Origin: Alteromonas sp. IB21
GTDB lineage: Bacteria; Pseudomonadota; Gammaproteobacteria; Enterobacterales; Alteromonadaceae
Assembly: GCF_016405965.1 (NCBI RefSeq)
Contig: NZ_JAEFCD010000001.1
Span: forward strand, 107,813 to 171,812
DNA: 64,000 nucleotides
Direction of reading: 5' to 3'
The position numbers and the translations under genes are program-made. The notes under the pieces are model-generated. The model had not been told where the DNA came from and did not search any database. It was given only the letters and a program-made list of their open reading frames with translations. Of this stretch, positions 18,127 to 27,808 are shown one piece after another. Each line of letters begins with the position of its first letter. The first letter of the stretch is position 1.

Positions 18127-19041
18127 ATGACTGCTAGTATCCCGTCTGTAACGCACTTGAAACAACTCGAAGCCGAGAGTATTCAGATTTTCCGTGAAGT
18201 CGCTGCTGAGTTTGAAAACCCAGTAATGCTTTACTCTGTAGGAAAAGACTCTTCTGTTCTGCTTCACCTTGCACGTAAAGCCTTTGCACCAGGCAAGATT
18301 CCTTTCCCGCTACTTCACGTAGATACTACGTGGAAGTTTGGTGAAATGATAAAATTCCGTGACGAACAAGCTAAGAAATACGGTTTCGACCTGCTTGTTC
18401 ACATCAACGAAGAAGGTGTTGAAGCTGGCGTTGGTCCATTTAGCCACGGATCAGCAAAACACACTGACATCATGAAAACCCAAGCACTCAAGCAAGCATT
18501 GAACAAATATAAGTTTGACGCTGCGTTTGGTGGTGCCCGTCGTGATGAAGAAAAATCTCGCGCGAAAGAGCGCGTTTATTCATTCCGCGACAGCAACCAC
18601 CGCTGGGACCCTAAAAATCAGCGTCCAGAGCTTTGGAATATCTATAACTCGCAGGTAAACAAAGGTGAAAGCATCCGTGTTTTCCCAATGTCTAACTGGA
18701 CAGAGCTAGATATCTGGCAATATATCTACCTAGAAAACATCGATATTCCGCAACTTTACCTTTCTAAGCCTCGCCCAGTTGTTGAGCGTGATGGCGTATT
18801 GATTATGGTTGATGATGACCGCATGCCGCTAGAAGAAGGTGAAGTACCAGAGATGCGCTCTGTGCGTTTCCGTACTCTTGGCTGTTACCCACTTACCGGA
18901 GCGGTAGAGTCTGAAGCGGCAACCTTACCAGAAGTTATTCAGGAAATGCTGCTTACCAAGACGTCTGAGCGTCAAGGCCGAGTTATCGACCATGACAGCG
19001 CGGGCTCTATGGAGAAGAAGAAAATGGAAGGGTACTTCTAA
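18127..19041 (+). CDS. cysD: Sulfate adenylyltransferase subunit 2 CysD
   Basis: Catalytic subunit of heterodimeric ATP sulfurylase: ATP + sulfate gives APS + pyrophosphate, driven by GTP hydrolysis on CysN. It has 304 residues. The PP-loop is SVGKDSS at 37-43; further family segments are [32 protein letters not shown] and the C-terminal [14 protein letters not shown]. It is the first gene of an operon cysD-cysC-cysQ-cysN-SLC13 permease, and its stop shares one base with the cysC start (TAATG). The upstream 266 bp hold the putP terminator, an AT-rich promoter region and a palindrome. Confidence 0.97.
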   Translation: MTASIPSVTHLKQLEAESIQIFREVAAEFENPVMLYSVGKDSSVLLHLARKAFAPGKIPFPLLHVDTTWKFGEMIKFRDEQAKKYGFDLLVHINEEGVEAGVGPFSHGSAKHTDIMKTQALKQALNKYKFDAAFGGARRDEEKSRAKERVYSFRDSNHRWDPKNQRPELWNIYNSQVNKGESIRVFPMSNWTELDIWQYIYLENIDIPQLYLSKPRPVVERDGVLIMVDDDRMPLEEGEVPEMRSVRFRTLGCYPLTGAVESEAATLPEVIQEMLLTKTSERQGRVIDHDSAGSMEKKKMEGYF

Positions 19042-19637
19042 TGGCCACAGACAACGTCGTTTGGCACAAACACGAAGTCAACAAAACCACCCGCTCTGAA
19101 AAGCTAGGTCAAACGCCTCGCGTATTTTGGCTTACAGGATTGAGTGGTTCTGGTAAATCTACTTTAGCCAACTTGCTAGAGAAAAAACTGCACGAGCAAA
19201 ATAAGCATACGTACCTGCTAGATGGCGACAACGTACGTCACGGTCTATGTGGCGATCTAGGTTTTAGCGATAAAGATCGGGTTGAAAACATTCGCCGCAT
19301 TAGCGAAGTCGCCAAGCTATTTGTCGATGCCGGCACTATTGTGCTTACCGCTTTCATCTCGCCTTTCAAAGCCGACCGCGATTACTGCCGCAGCTTGATG
19401 GAAAGTGGCGAGTTTGTAGAAGTGTTTGTGGATACACCTCTTGAAGTGTGCGAAAAGCGCGACCCTAAAGGCTTGTACAAAAAAGCACGTAGCGGTGAAA
19501 TTAAGGACTTCACAGGTATTGATTCAGCGTATGAAGCACCTGAAGCACCTGAAGTACACTTAACCTATCAGGATGAACCGGCAGAGCAAACCGCTGAGCG
19601 TTTGTATGCTTTGCTTCAAGAAAAGGGATTGGTGTAA
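19041..19637 (+). CDS. cysC: Adenylyl-sulfate kinase CysC
   Basis: Phosphorylates APS to PAPS using ATP, the second step of sulfate activation. It has 198 residues. Walker A is GLSGSGKST at 33-41, followed by [20 protein letters not shown] and the FISPFKADR segment with the phosphate-accepting Ser region. The N-terminal part ([17 protein letters not shown]) is typical of stand-alone CysC. An APEAPEV stretch reflects a short DNA repeat (GAAGCACCT twice, near 19534). The gene lies between cysD and cysQ, sharing one base with each neighbour, so translation is tightly coupled. It is a separate gene, not fused to cysN. Confidence 0.96.
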   Translation: MATDNVVWHKHEVNKTTRSEKLGQTPRVFWLTGLSGSGKSTLANLLEKKLHEQNKHTYLLDGDNVRHGLCGDLGFSDKDRVENIRRISEVAKLFVDAGTIVLTAFISPFKADRDYCRSLMESGEFVEVFVDTPLEVCEKRDPKGLYKKARSGEIKDFTGIDSAYEAPEAPEVHLTYQDEPAEQTAERLYALLQEKGLV

Positions 19638-20428
19638 TGACACAGCCTATTAATTCTCTTGCACAGAAAGTGCTGACTATCGCTAAAGAAGCGGGCGATA
19701 AGATAATGGCGATTTACGAGAAAGATTTTGCCATTTACGAAAAGCAGGATACCAGCCCATTAACCGAAGCTGACCTTGCCGCGCACAACGTTATTGTAAA
19801 TGCCCTTGAAGCGGAATCTGATCTGCCAATCCTTTCTGAGGAATCAGCAGATATTTCGTGGGAAGAGCGCAAGACATGGTCGTCATACTGGCTGGTTGAC
19901 CCGTTAGACGGCACGAAAGAATTTATTAAGAAAAACGGTGAGTTTACGGTAAATATTGCTCTTATCGAAAACGGTAAACCAACAATGGGCGTGGTTTATG
20001 CGCCGGCACTCAACAAAAGCTATGTAGGCATTGTGGGTGAAGGTGCATGGACTGAAGTAGATGGTGAATTCACCCCTATTTCTGCGCGTAAGCACGACGG
20101 TGCAGAAGTATGGAAAGTGGTAGGCAGCCGTTCTCACCAGAGCCCCGAAATTCAAAATTTATTGGCACAGCTTGATGGTGAAGCTGAGCTAGTGGCGATG
20201 GGCAGCTCACTGAAGCTTTGCTTAGTGGCTGAGGGCGAGGCACATCTTTACCCTCGTCTGGGCCCAACATCTGAATGGGATACGGGTGCTGCACATGCAG
20301 TTGCATTAGCGGCGGGTGCAAACGTAACCGTACTTGACCCTGAAAACCCATTAGATGACAACGCTGACGCTCTTACCTATAACCAAAAAGAGTCTGTGTT
20401 AAACCCCTTTTTCCTTGTGAGCGCATAA
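19637..20428 (+). CDS. cysQ: 3'(2'),5'-bisphosphate nucleotidase CysQ
   Basis: Removes the 3'-phosphate of PAP (and PAPS), the by-product of PAPS reduction that would otherwise build up. It has 263 residues of the inositol-monophosphatase superfamily. Metal-binding signatures are EES at about 68-70, DPLDGTKEF at 88-96 and the C-terminal [14 protein letters not shown]. The substrate assignment rests on these CysQ-type signatures plus its position inside the sulfate operon. It shares one base with cysC and ends 1 nt before cysN. Confidence 0.94.
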   Translation: MTQPINSLAQKVLTIAKEAGDKIMAIYEKDFAIYEKQDTSPLTEADLAAHNVIVNALEAESDLPILSEESADISWEERKTWSSYWLVDPLDGTKEFIKKNGEFTVNIALIENGKPTMGVVYAPALNKSYVGIVGEGAWTEVDGEFTPISARKHDGAEVWKVVGSRSHQSPEIQNLLAQLDGEAELVAMGSSLKLCLVAEGEAHLYPRLGPTSEWDTGAAHAVALAAGANVTVLDPENPLDDNADALTYNQKESVLNPFFLVSA

Positions 20429-20429
20429 T

Positions 20430-21845
20430 ATGAACAATGAAAACGAATTATTAAGACAGGACATTCTGTCTTACCTTGAACAACACGAAAAGAAAGACAT
20501 GCTACGTTTCCTTACTTGCGGTAGCGTAGATGATGGTAAAAGTACCCTTATTGGTCGCTTACTTCACGATTCAAAAATGATTTATGAAGACCAGCTTGCT
20601 GCAATCACTAAAGACAGCAAAAAAGTGGGGACAACAGGCGAAAAAGTTGACTTGGCACTGCTTGTAGACGGTCTTCAGTCTGAGCGTGAACAAGGTATCA
20701 CCATTGATGTAGCGTACCGCTACTTCTCTACCGACAAGCGTAAGTTTATTATCGCTGACACGCCAGGGCACGAACAGTACACCCGTAACATGGTAACCGG
20801 CGCGTCTACTTGCGACTTGGCTATTATTCTTGTTGATGCTCGCGGCGGCGTTAAAGTACAAACGAAACGCCACTCGTTCCTGGTTTCTCTTCTAGGCATT
20901 AAGCACGTGATTGTTGCTATCAACAAAATGGACTTAATGGACTATTCAGAAGAAGTCTACAAACAAATTCAGGAAGACTATCTGAAATTTGCAGAGCAAC
21001 TTGATATTCCTGATATTCAGTTTGTGCCTATTTCAGCATTAGAAGGTGACAACGTAGTTGGCAAAAGCGAACATACCCCTTGGTTTGACGGCACGCCGCT
21101 AATGGAAATGTTAGAAAATATTGAAATTGGTGAAGACGACAACCACGACGATTTCCGCTTCCCTGTACAGTACGTTAACCGCCCTAACCTGGATTTCCGT
21201 GGTTTTGCAGGGACAGTTGTCTCAGGTCAGGTTGCACCTGGAGACGAAGTGACTGCACTTCCTTCTGGTAAGAAATCTAAGGTGAAGCAAATCGTTACCT
21301 TTGAAGGCGACCAAGAGCGAGCGTATGTACCTCAGGCAGTGACACTAACGCTTGAAGATGAAATAGACATCTCTCGTGGCGACATGATTGTTAAATCAGA
21401 CAACCTGCCTTTGCTTAACACACAGTTCAAAACCCACCTTGTGTGGATGTCTGAAGAGTCGTTAATGCCAAACAAGCAATACTTGTTTAAGTTCGCGACC
21501 AAAACTACGCCAGGCGTTGTCGCCCACATTGATAACCAAATTGATGTAAACACCCTTGCAGAAACGGATGCAATGCACCTAAATCTTAACGAGATTGGTG
21601 TGGTTGACGTTAAGTTCACACAGCCTGTGGCGTGTGACCCGTACAAGCGCAACCGCCCTACCGGTTCATTCATCGTTATCGACCGCTTAACGAATGGTAC
21701 AGTAGGCGCTGGTATGATCATTGATGAAATTGCCGGTGACGCTCAGCATACATCGCCTAACTTCTCTGAGTTTGAGCTTGAATTCAATGCGCTAGTACGT
21801 AAGCACTTCCCGCATTGGAACTCTGTGGATATCAGTAAACTATAA
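20430..21845 (+). CDS. cysN: Sulfate adenylyltransferase subunit 1 CysN (GTPase)
   Basis: GTPase subunit of ATP sulfurylase that powers APS synthesis by CysD. It has 471 residues and is an EF-Tu-like GTPase: P-loop GSVDDGKST at 31-39, the switch segment [27 protein letters not shown], and NKMD as G4. Beta-barrel domains follow ([18 protein letters not shown]). There is no C-terminal APS-kinase fusion, consistent with the separate cysC. It is separated from cysD by cysC and cysQ, unlike the cysDN(C) order of E. coli. It follows cysQ by 1 nt and precedes the permease by 16 nt. Confidence 0.96.
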   Translation: MNNENELLRQDILSYLEQHEKKDMLRFLTCGSVDDGKSTLIGRLLHDSKMIYEDQLAAITKDSKKVGTTGEKVDLALLVDGLQSEREQGITIDVAYRYFSTDKRKFIIADTPGHEQYTRNMVTGASTCDLAIILVDARGGVKVQTKRHSFLVSLLGIKHVIVAINKMDLMDYSEEVYKQIQEDYLKFAEQLDIPDIQFVPISALEGDNVVGKSEHTPWFDGTPLMEMLENIEIGEDDNHDDFRFPVQYVNRPNLDFRGFAGTVVSGQVAPGDEVTALPSGKKSKVKQIVTFEGDQERAYVPQAVTLTLEDEIDISRGDMIVKSDNLPLLNTQFKTHLVWMSEESLMPNKQYLFKFATKTTPGVVAHIDNQIDVNTLAETDAMHLNLNEIGVVDVKFTQPVACDPYKRNRPTGSFIVIDRLTNGTVGAGMIIDEIAGDAQHTSPNFSEFELEFNALVRKHFPHWNSVDISKL

Positions 21846-21861
21846 GCAGGACTGGAGTAAT

Positions 21862-23586
21862 ATGGATGTGACCCAGTTCATCGTACTGGCAATTTTTGCC
21901 AGTACGATATGTGCGCTGATTTTTACCAGTCAGCGCCCTTCTACTGTATTTTCAGGTGCAGTATTAGCTTTACTGGTTACCCAGCAGTTATCTCTTGATG
22001 ACATCTTGCTAAATTTAACCAACAAGGGCCTTATCACCCTTGTTTTGTTGCTTTTAGTAAGCAGTGCTATAGATAAAACCGCATTAATAAAACGCCTTGG
22101 TAGAAAACTAGTAAGTGCTAACTTTACGAAATCCTACTGGCGGCTCTTTTCACTCACCTTTATTTCCTCTGCACTGCTAAATAACACGGCAATTGTGGCA
22201 AGCCTTATTGGCCCTGTAAAACAGAACCAATATCACCCCGCTTCCCGATTACTCATACCGCTTTCATATGCGGCTATTTTAGGCGGTACAGTTACCCTAA
22301 TCGGTACATCTACCAACTTAATCGTTGATAGCTTTCTACAAGAGCACGGGCACCCGGGCTTCAACTTTTTCGACTTTACCTTATATGGCACCGTGGCAGG
22401 TCTCAGCTGTGGCTTACTGATGTTTTTATTGCTGCCTTTACTGCCTCATATCGGTAACAAAAGTAATAATTATCACGAGTATATGGTCGAAGCTGAAGTT
22501 GAAGCTGGTTCAGAGCTTATTGGCAAAACCGTTGAGCGAAATCATTTACGTAACCTGCCAGAACTCTTTTTAGTAGAGGTGGTTCGCAATGGCAATCTAA
22601 TATCTCCGGTCGGCCCAGAATTAGTGATTCTTGAAAACGACAAGCTTATTTTTTCGGGCAATGTTCAAAAGCTTGAAAACCTTAGCCACATTAAAGGCCT
22701 AAGCATGTTTGCAGAAACCGACGGTGTGCTGCGCGAAAGCTTAACCGAAGTGGTAGTGGCTAATCGCGCTCAGGTGATTGGCCAAACGATTAAAAAGCTT
22801 GGCTTTAGAGCGCTATTTGATGCCGCCGTTGTAGCCATACGCCGTGACGGTGAACAGCTTTCAGGTAAGCTCGGTGAAATAAAACTTCAAGCCGGTGATT
22901 TTTTATTACTCGCTACCGGCCCTGACTTTGCAACTCGACAGAATTTAAACAAAAACTTTTTCATTTTGTCAGAGCAAAAAATCGCTCGCCCGTTAACGAA
23001 CAAGCAAGAATGGATTACCCTTGGCGGTTTTCTTACCACGATTTTACTGGCCGCTGCAGACGTCATTTCACTGGCTATTGGCTTGTTATTTTTAGCCGCC
23101 GTTCTGATCGGTGTTAAAGTAACGTCAAATGGTGAGATGAAGCGAAACTTGCCTTTAAATTTGATTGTCGTAATTGTGGGCGCTTTAAGCTTAGCCACCG
23201 CACTTGAAAATTCAGGCGTTATTAGTACGACAACGGAAGCACTCATGCCTGTGTTATCCGATACCGACTGGTTTATAGCGTTGATAGTGATTTACTTACT
23301 TACACTGGTTTTGACCGAGTTTGTTACCAACAATGCGGCCGCGGCGTTAATGTTCCCTTTTGCCTACGGCTTAGTTCAGATTATCGGTGCGCCATTAATG
23401 CCATTTGCCCTTGCGGTAGCCTTTGCAGCAAGCGCTAGTTTTATCTCGCCGTTTGGCTATCAAACCAACTTGCTTGTTTATAATGCGGCGAATTATAGAT
23501 TTTCGCATTTTATAAAAATAGGTCTGCCTATTTCAGTCATGTATAGCGCTATCGTGCTTACACTTTTGAATGTGACTTATCTATAG
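21862..23586 (+). CDS. SLC13-family permease with two TrkA-C domains, probable sulfate transporter
   Basis: A 574-residue membrane transporter. Membrane helices at both ends flank a soluble centre from about 210 to 380 with two RCK_C/TrkA-C-like repeats (SELIGKTVERNHLRNLPELF; AQVIGQTIKKLGFRALFDAA). Family motifs are LLNNTAIVASLIGPV, GGTVTLIGTSTNLIVDSFL and, near the C-terminus, TEFVTNNAAAALMFPFAYGL, the SNT-type signatures of the divalent anion:Na+ symporters. Sulfate is the likely substrate because the gene starts 16 nt after cysN in the sulfate-activation operon; this is context, not a residue-level proof. A hairpin follows at 23609-23629. Confidence 0.9.
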   Translation: MDVTQFIVLAIFASTICALIFTSQRPSTVFSGAVLALLVTQQLSLDDILLNLTNKGLITLVLLLLVSSAIDKTALIKRLGRKLVSANFTKSYWRLFSLTFISSALLNNTAIVASLIGPVKQNQYHPASRLLIPLSYAAILGGTVTLIGTSTNLIVDSFLQEHGHPGFNFFDFTLYGTVAGLSCGLLMFLLLPLLPHIGNKSNNYHEYMVEAEVEAGSELIGKTVERNHLRNLPELFLVEVVRNGNLISPVGPELVILENDKLIFSGNVQKLENLSHIKGLSMFAETDGVLRESLTEVVVANRAQVIGQTIKKLGFRALFDAAVVAIRRDGEQLSGKLGEIKLQAGDFLLLATGPDFATRQNLNKNFFILSEQKIARPLTNKQEWITLGGFLTTILLAAADVISLAIGLLFLAAVLIGVKVTSNGEMKRNLPLNLIVVIVGALSLATALENSGVISTTTEALMPVLSDTDWFIALIVIYLLTLVLTEFVTNNAAAALMFPFAYGLVQIIGAPLMPFALAVAFAASASFISPFGYQTNLLVYNAANYRFSHFIKIGLPISVMYSAIVLTLLNVTYL

Positions 23587-23608
23587 CGTTGAGTAAGAAT
23601 TTTGTCTA

Positions 23609-23629
23609 AAGGGAAGCCTCGCTTCCCTT
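23609..23629 (+). terminator. Likely terminator of the sulfate operon
   Basis: AAGGGAAGC / GCTTCCCTT perfect 9-bp stem with a CTC loop, 22 nt after the permease stop. The following tract (CTTACTT) has few T, so termination may be inefficient or bidirectional. Confidence 0.6.
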
Positions 23630-23857
23630 CTTACTTCCAGTTAATTGAAATATTTCACACTTTTTTGAGTTAGCTATATTCATCTTCCCTTACAAATAAA
23701 TTCGTTTTATCCGAACCTTGTGCTGTACAACGGTTTTAGCCACCAGTAATCTGTAGTTTCAAAATAACTCGCGTGTTAAAAAGCAATTACGAACAACCAA
23801 CCGTCGCTTTAAACTGCGCCCGAATAAAATATTAAAACGAAGAAAAAGGAGCAAGGG

Positions 23858-24562
23858 ATGCACAACGTATCGAACCCCTTCCAAGCGTGTAATGATATAT
23901 TCTTCAAGCCAAATGGCGTGTTCAAGGCCGTAGGCGAAAACAATAACTGGAGTTGGATGCCATTTATATTAATCATGGTCATCACGCTGGTATCTCAATA
24001 TTTATATGTAAACTTTGTAGACATTGAGTGGTTCGCACAGATGAATATTGCCGCACAGGGCGATATGAGCCCAGCAGAAGAAGAGCAAATGAAAGCCTTC
24101 TTTACCAGAGACGCGTTACTTTGGTCATCAATGATTGGCGCTTTTTTTATTCCAATTATTGTGAATGCTGTATACGCGGTCTACGTGAACTTGATGACAC
24201 GCTCAGATGATAGCCATGTTTTCGGCTTTACGGACTGGTACGGTTTTGCGTGGTGGCTTTCAATGCCTTATGTACTAACGGGTTTGGTTGGCTTAGCACT
24301 GCTGCTATTGGCCGGAGATCACCAGGTTGCTCCTTCGATTTTGTCACCTACATCTGTTGGCTTTATCGCGAGCATTCCCATGGACTCACCTTGGTACGCG
24401 TTCGGACAAGCGCTAAGGCTAGAGCTATTTTGGGGCATTTATTTAGCCACCGTTGGTATCTCGCAATGGACGTCATTTCCTCTTAAGAAAGCTGCATTGA
24501 TTGCAAGCGCCCCCTATGTCGTTATTTATGGTATTTGGTTACTAGCACTTGCTGTATTTTAA
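23858..24562 (+). CDS. YIP1-family membrane protein
   Basis: A 234-residue integral membrane protein starting MHNVSNPFQACNDIFFKPNG, typical of bacterial Yip1-domain proteins. About five helices are visible (WMPFILIMVITLVSQYLYV; LLWSSMIGAFFIPIIVNAVY; WLSMPYVLTGLVGLALLLLA; a helix near FWGIYLATVGISQW; VVIYGIWLLALAVF). The start is supported by AGGAG 9 nt upstream. It is alone on its strand and convergent with the DUF3025 gene. Function is unknown; the family is named after eukaryotic vesicle-trafficking proteins but no activity is established in bacteria. Confidence 0.85.
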   Translation: MHNVSNPFQACNDIFFKPNGVFKAVGENNNWSWMPFILIMVITLVSQYLYVNFVDIEWFAQMNIAAQGDMSPAEEEQMKAFFTRDALLWSSMIGAFFIPIIVNAVYAVYVNLMTRSDDSHVFGFTDWYGFAWWLSMPYVLTGLVGLALLLLAGDHQVAPSILSPTSVGFIASIPMDSPWYAFGQALRLELFWGIYLATVGISQWTSFPLKKAALIASAPYVVIYGIWLLALAVF

Positions 24563-24765
24563 TTCGTTTGCGCTCGCTTTGCGCTGTATTCAGATGAGCA
24601 CTGGTACAGCGCGCATACGTATTTATTCATCATCTTCACAGTACCGCGCTTTCTAACTTCATTTTTTTATGTGCACGCTTTTAACGTACTGCAGTCGCAC
24701 TTTACATTATCTTTCGCCGTTCACGCAGGAAAAATGCTAAGCAATAGGCGTAGCAAAATAAGAAA

Positions 24766-25683
24766 CTAAGACCATAGTGGAAGCTGTTTTGACGCCTTGG
24801 CTCCCGTTCGGAGCGGCCTGAAATAATCTTTGTTTTGATAAAACGCCGCATCTTGTTGACTATGCCACAAAGGTACGCCTAGCAAGGGCAAAGGCTTTAG
24901 AAGCGGTGCCGATTGGAAATAATCTAGTGCTTCAACGCGCGCTACAATAGCATCGTCTAGGACCAAGCGCTGCTGCCACCTGCCGAGATTGCGAAACCCG
25001 TAAGGTACTGAAACCGCTAGCCATTTTCCCGTAAGCCCTATAAATGGGTTGAGCATCATTTCTAAATTCGCGTGTCCGAAAATAAATGGAGTGACTTCAG
25101 CATGCCATCGCCCTCGATGGGTTAAAAAGGTCTGCTCCCATTCATGGGCGGCAAGTTTCTGCAGAAAGGCCTCTAGCGAATCAACATTATGTTGTCGGCT
25201 ATCATGCTCCCTTTCAAGACCGACACCATTTTGTGTCGCATGCTTTGGTTCTTCTATCGCAAGCACTACACCACATTCATCGAAGTGAGTAATGCGATTG
25301 CGGCGAGCCGTTCTTGGGCTCACACCGTGTTCGTTAATATCGCGAATATGCAGCTCATTTAACAGAGATTTGGTTTTTGGAAACTGCAGCCAAACGAGCG
25401 CATTAAACAAGTCGTGCCAGCTTCCCTCGCGAGTTGGTACTACCTTGTCTTCACTAATGATGGTTTCATAGTATCGCTTGTCGTCATCTGAAAACTGACT
25501 TTGGCCTTTAAACTGAGGGCCTTGCCATTGCTTGTGATATTGCGTCGTTAATTGGTTCAATAGTTCGGGCGTGGGAAAATAATTGTTCCCTAATAAACCA
25601 ACTTCTTCTAGAAGAGCCGTAACCGGTTTGCTGGCATGGTTTATTAGGTAGTCTTTACAGAAGGGTATTGAGTCTGATTGCAT
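24766..25683 (-). CDS. DUF3025 domain-containing protein
   Basis: A 305-residue soluble protein, best matched to DUF3025. Recognisable segments are WHDLFNALVWLQFPKTKSLL, RNRITHFDECGVVLAIEE and FIFGHANLEMMLNPFIGLTG. No signal peptide or membrane helix. The conserved WHDLFNAL and TxFDE patches could be active-site material, but nothing is known of the function. It is divergent from the M28 peptidase gene with about 70 bp between the two starts, and convergent with the YIP1 gene. Confidence 0.82.
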   Translation of the reverse strand: MQSDSIPFCKDYLINHASKPVTALLEEVGLLGNNYFPTPELLNQLTTQYHKQWQGPQFKGQSQFSDDDKRYYETIISEDKVVPTREGSWHDLFNALVWLQFPKTKSLLNELHIRDINEHGVSPRTARRNRITHFDECGVVLAIEEPKHATQNGVGLEREHDSRQHNVDSLEAFLQKLAAHEWEQTFLTHRGRWHAEVTPFIFGHANLEMMLNPFIGLTGKWLAVSVPYGFRNLGRWQQRLVLDDAIVARVEALDYFQSAPLLKPLPLLGVPLWHSQQDAAFYQNKDYFRPLRTGAKASKQLPLWS

Positions 25684-25753
25684 ATCAACTATTGGTTCGC
25701 TCTGGGGTTTTCTCTATACTGGAACCGTATTGTAGAGCAAACAGAGACTAACA

Positions 25754-27421
25754 ATGAAAAAAATGTTTTTGCCATTACTTGTACCTACTCTTTTAGGCGT
25801 AAGTGCATGCACACCATCAAACGACAGCACACCACAGAATCAAACCGCCAAAAAGGAAATGCCCGCGGTCTCAAATTTTGACAGTGTTTACAACAGCATT
25901 TCAGATGCCGATATTCGCGAGCCCCTTAAAGTACTTTCTTCAGACGAATTCGAAGGTCGTTTACCTACCACTGAAGGCGAAAAGAAAACCATCGACTATC
26001 TTGTCAGTGAGTTTACTAAAGCAGGCCTCAAACCCGGCAACGGTGATAGCTTTTTACAAAAAGTCGCGCTAATGGAAATCACCGCCGATCCAGAGATGAC
26101 AATGACGATCGGCGACAATAGCTTTGTTTATAAAGAGCAAATGGTTGCGTCATCTAAGCGCGAGCAAAGCTCAGTGTCGCTTAAAGATTCTGAGCTTGTT
26201 TTCGTTGGTTATGGCGTTAACGCACCTGAGTACGACTGGAACGACTACGAAGGGCTAGACGTCGAAGGCAAGACAGTGGTCATGCTCATTAACGACCCTG
26301 GTTTCGAAAACCCTGAAAGCGGCAAGTTCCAAGGCACCACCATGACTTACTATGGTCGCTGGAGCTACAAATATGAAGAAGCTAGTCGTCAGGGCGCAGC
26401 GGGCGCTATTATCGTTCACGAGACCGCACCGGCCTCTTATGGCTGGTCAGTAGTCGCAAATAGCTGGAGTGGTCCGCAATACGGTCTAGTAAGCGCTGAC
26501 AAAGGAGCAAGCCGTGTAGCTGTTGAAGGTTGGCTGACGCTTGATGCCGCGAAAAAAGTGTTTGCTGATGCAGGCCTTGATTTTGATACTGAAAAAGCTA
26601 ACGCCATGAAAGGTCCCTATAGTAAGGCTATGGATATCCAAGCTTCAGTAACGGTCAAAAATACGTTCAAAAAATCAGAGAGCAACAACGTGATTGCCAC
26701 TCTACCTGGCGCTGATTTTCCTGATGAGCATATTATCTATACAGCGCACTGGGATCACTTGGGTAAAGATGAAACTAAAGAAGGCGATCAGATTTATAAC
26801 GGTGCTCACGATAACGCAACGGGCACGGCAGCGATTCTAGCCATGGCAAAAGCCTATTCTGAGCTAACGCCGGCGCCAAAACGCTCCGTATCATTTTTGG
26901 TGGTAACCGCTGAAGAACAAGGGTTACTAGGCAGTAAATTCTATGCAAGCAACCCTGTTATTCCAATTGAGAACACTGTTGCTAACATTAATATGGACGC
27001 AATGAACGTTTTGGGTAAAACAAAGAACGTGGCTGTTGTGGGCATGGGTAAATCGGAAATGGAAGAGTACCTTGAAAAAGCTGCTGCAAAGCAAGGCCGC
27101 TCGTTAACTCAAGAAGACCGCCCTGAAGCGGGCTACTACTATCGTTCAGATCATTTCAGTTTTGCCAAGCAAGGCGTACCAGCACTTTACGCTGAAGGTG
27201 GTAATGAGCCAGCAGATGAAGAAACGGCGAAGTACAGAAAGCGTATGAATGTTATTGTCACTGGTTGCTATCACCAAGTATGCGATCAGTATCGCGACGA
27301 CTGGGATTTAAGCGGCATTGTGCAAGATACTCAAATGTTATTCGATGTTGGTGTAAGTGTAGCCAATGCGGACGGGTGGCCAAAGTGGAACGAAGCAAGC
27401 GAATTTCAGCGCAAATATTAG
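25754..27421 (+). CDS. M28-family zinc peptidase with PA domain, lipoprotein
   Basis: A 555-residue exported aminopeptidase-like enzyme. The signal peptide ends in lipobox GVSAC with lipidated Cys19. A protease-associated (PA) domain lies near 140-280 (ELVFVGYGVNAPEYDWNDYE; GAAGAIIVHE). The M28 catalytic core follows: zinc ligand His332 in AHWDHLG, the bridging Asp in GAHDNATGTAAIL, catalytic Glu pair in TAEEQGLLGSKFY, a further Asp in NINMDAMNVLG, and the last His in YYRSDHFSFAKQGVPAL. All expected metal ligands are visible. It is probably anchored at the outer or inner membrane facing the periplasm; the peptide substrate is unknown. It is followed by a strong terminator. Confidence 0.92.
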   Translation: MKKMFLPLLVPTLLGVSACTPSNDSTPQNQTAKKEMPAVSNFDSVYNSISDADIREPLKVLSSDEFEGRLPTTEGEKKTIDYLVSEFTKAGLKPGNGDSFLQKVALMEITADPEMTMTIGDNSFVYKEQMVASSKREQSSVSLKDSELVFVGYGVNAPEYDWNDYEGLDVEGKTVVMLINDPGFENPESGKFQGTTMTYYGRWSYKYEEASRQGAAGAIIVHETAPASYGWSVVANSWSGPQYGLVSADKGASRVAVEGWLTLDAAKKVFADAGLDFDTEKANAMKGPYSKAMDIQASVTVKNTFKKSESNNVIATLPGADFPDEHIIYTAHWDHLGKDETKEGDQIYNGAHDNATGTAAILAMAKAYSELTPAPKRSVSFLVVTAEEQGLLGSKFYASNPVIPIENTVANINMDAMNVLGKTKNVAVVGMGKSEMEEYLEKAAAKQGRSLTQEDRPEAGYYYRSDHFSFAKQGVPALYAEGGNEPADEETAKYRKRMNVIVTGCYHQVCDQYRDDWDLSGIVQDTQMLFDVGVSVANADGWPKWNEASEFQRKY

Positions 27422-27461
27422 TTTTATAACCCCTCTATATGCATTTGATTGAGCATAAGAT

Positions 27462-27492
27462 AAGGAGCCTTCCGTAAGGCTCCTTTTCCTTT
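27462..27492 (+). terminator. Rho-independent terminator after the M28 peptidase gene
   Basis: AAGGAGCCTT / AAGGCTCCTT perfect 10-bp stem with a CCG/CCGT loop, then TTCCTTT; 41 nt after the stop. Confidence 0.88.
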
Positions 27493-27808
27493 ATGCGTTT
27501 TAATAAGCTACGTTCAACAACAATTTTATTAGCCATAAAAGCGCTAGCGTTCTTATTCAAACAATATAGAAATATCGCTTCTAACGCTGTGAGTAGGACG
27601 AAAATGTTAATAAAACGCTATTTTGAGATAAAAGAAATAAGAATTTCCATTTTCTCATCATAATGTACTTGCAATTTCCTGTCAGACTGGCACATTCAAG
27701 GCACGCGATAAAAGAATAAAAACAATCCTTCGCTCACTCGTACGCGAGTACCGACAGAAAAAACTTCAAATTATTTTTTTCAACAAGTGAACAGAGAGAA
27801 TCCGTTAT
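27493..27808. other. asnB upstream region (about 315 bp)
   Basis: AT-rich sequence between the M28 terminator and asnB. It must hold the asnB promoter, but no -10/-35 pair is clearly better than others and I see no leader hairpin or riboswitch. No coding frame is convincing. Confidence 0.5.
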
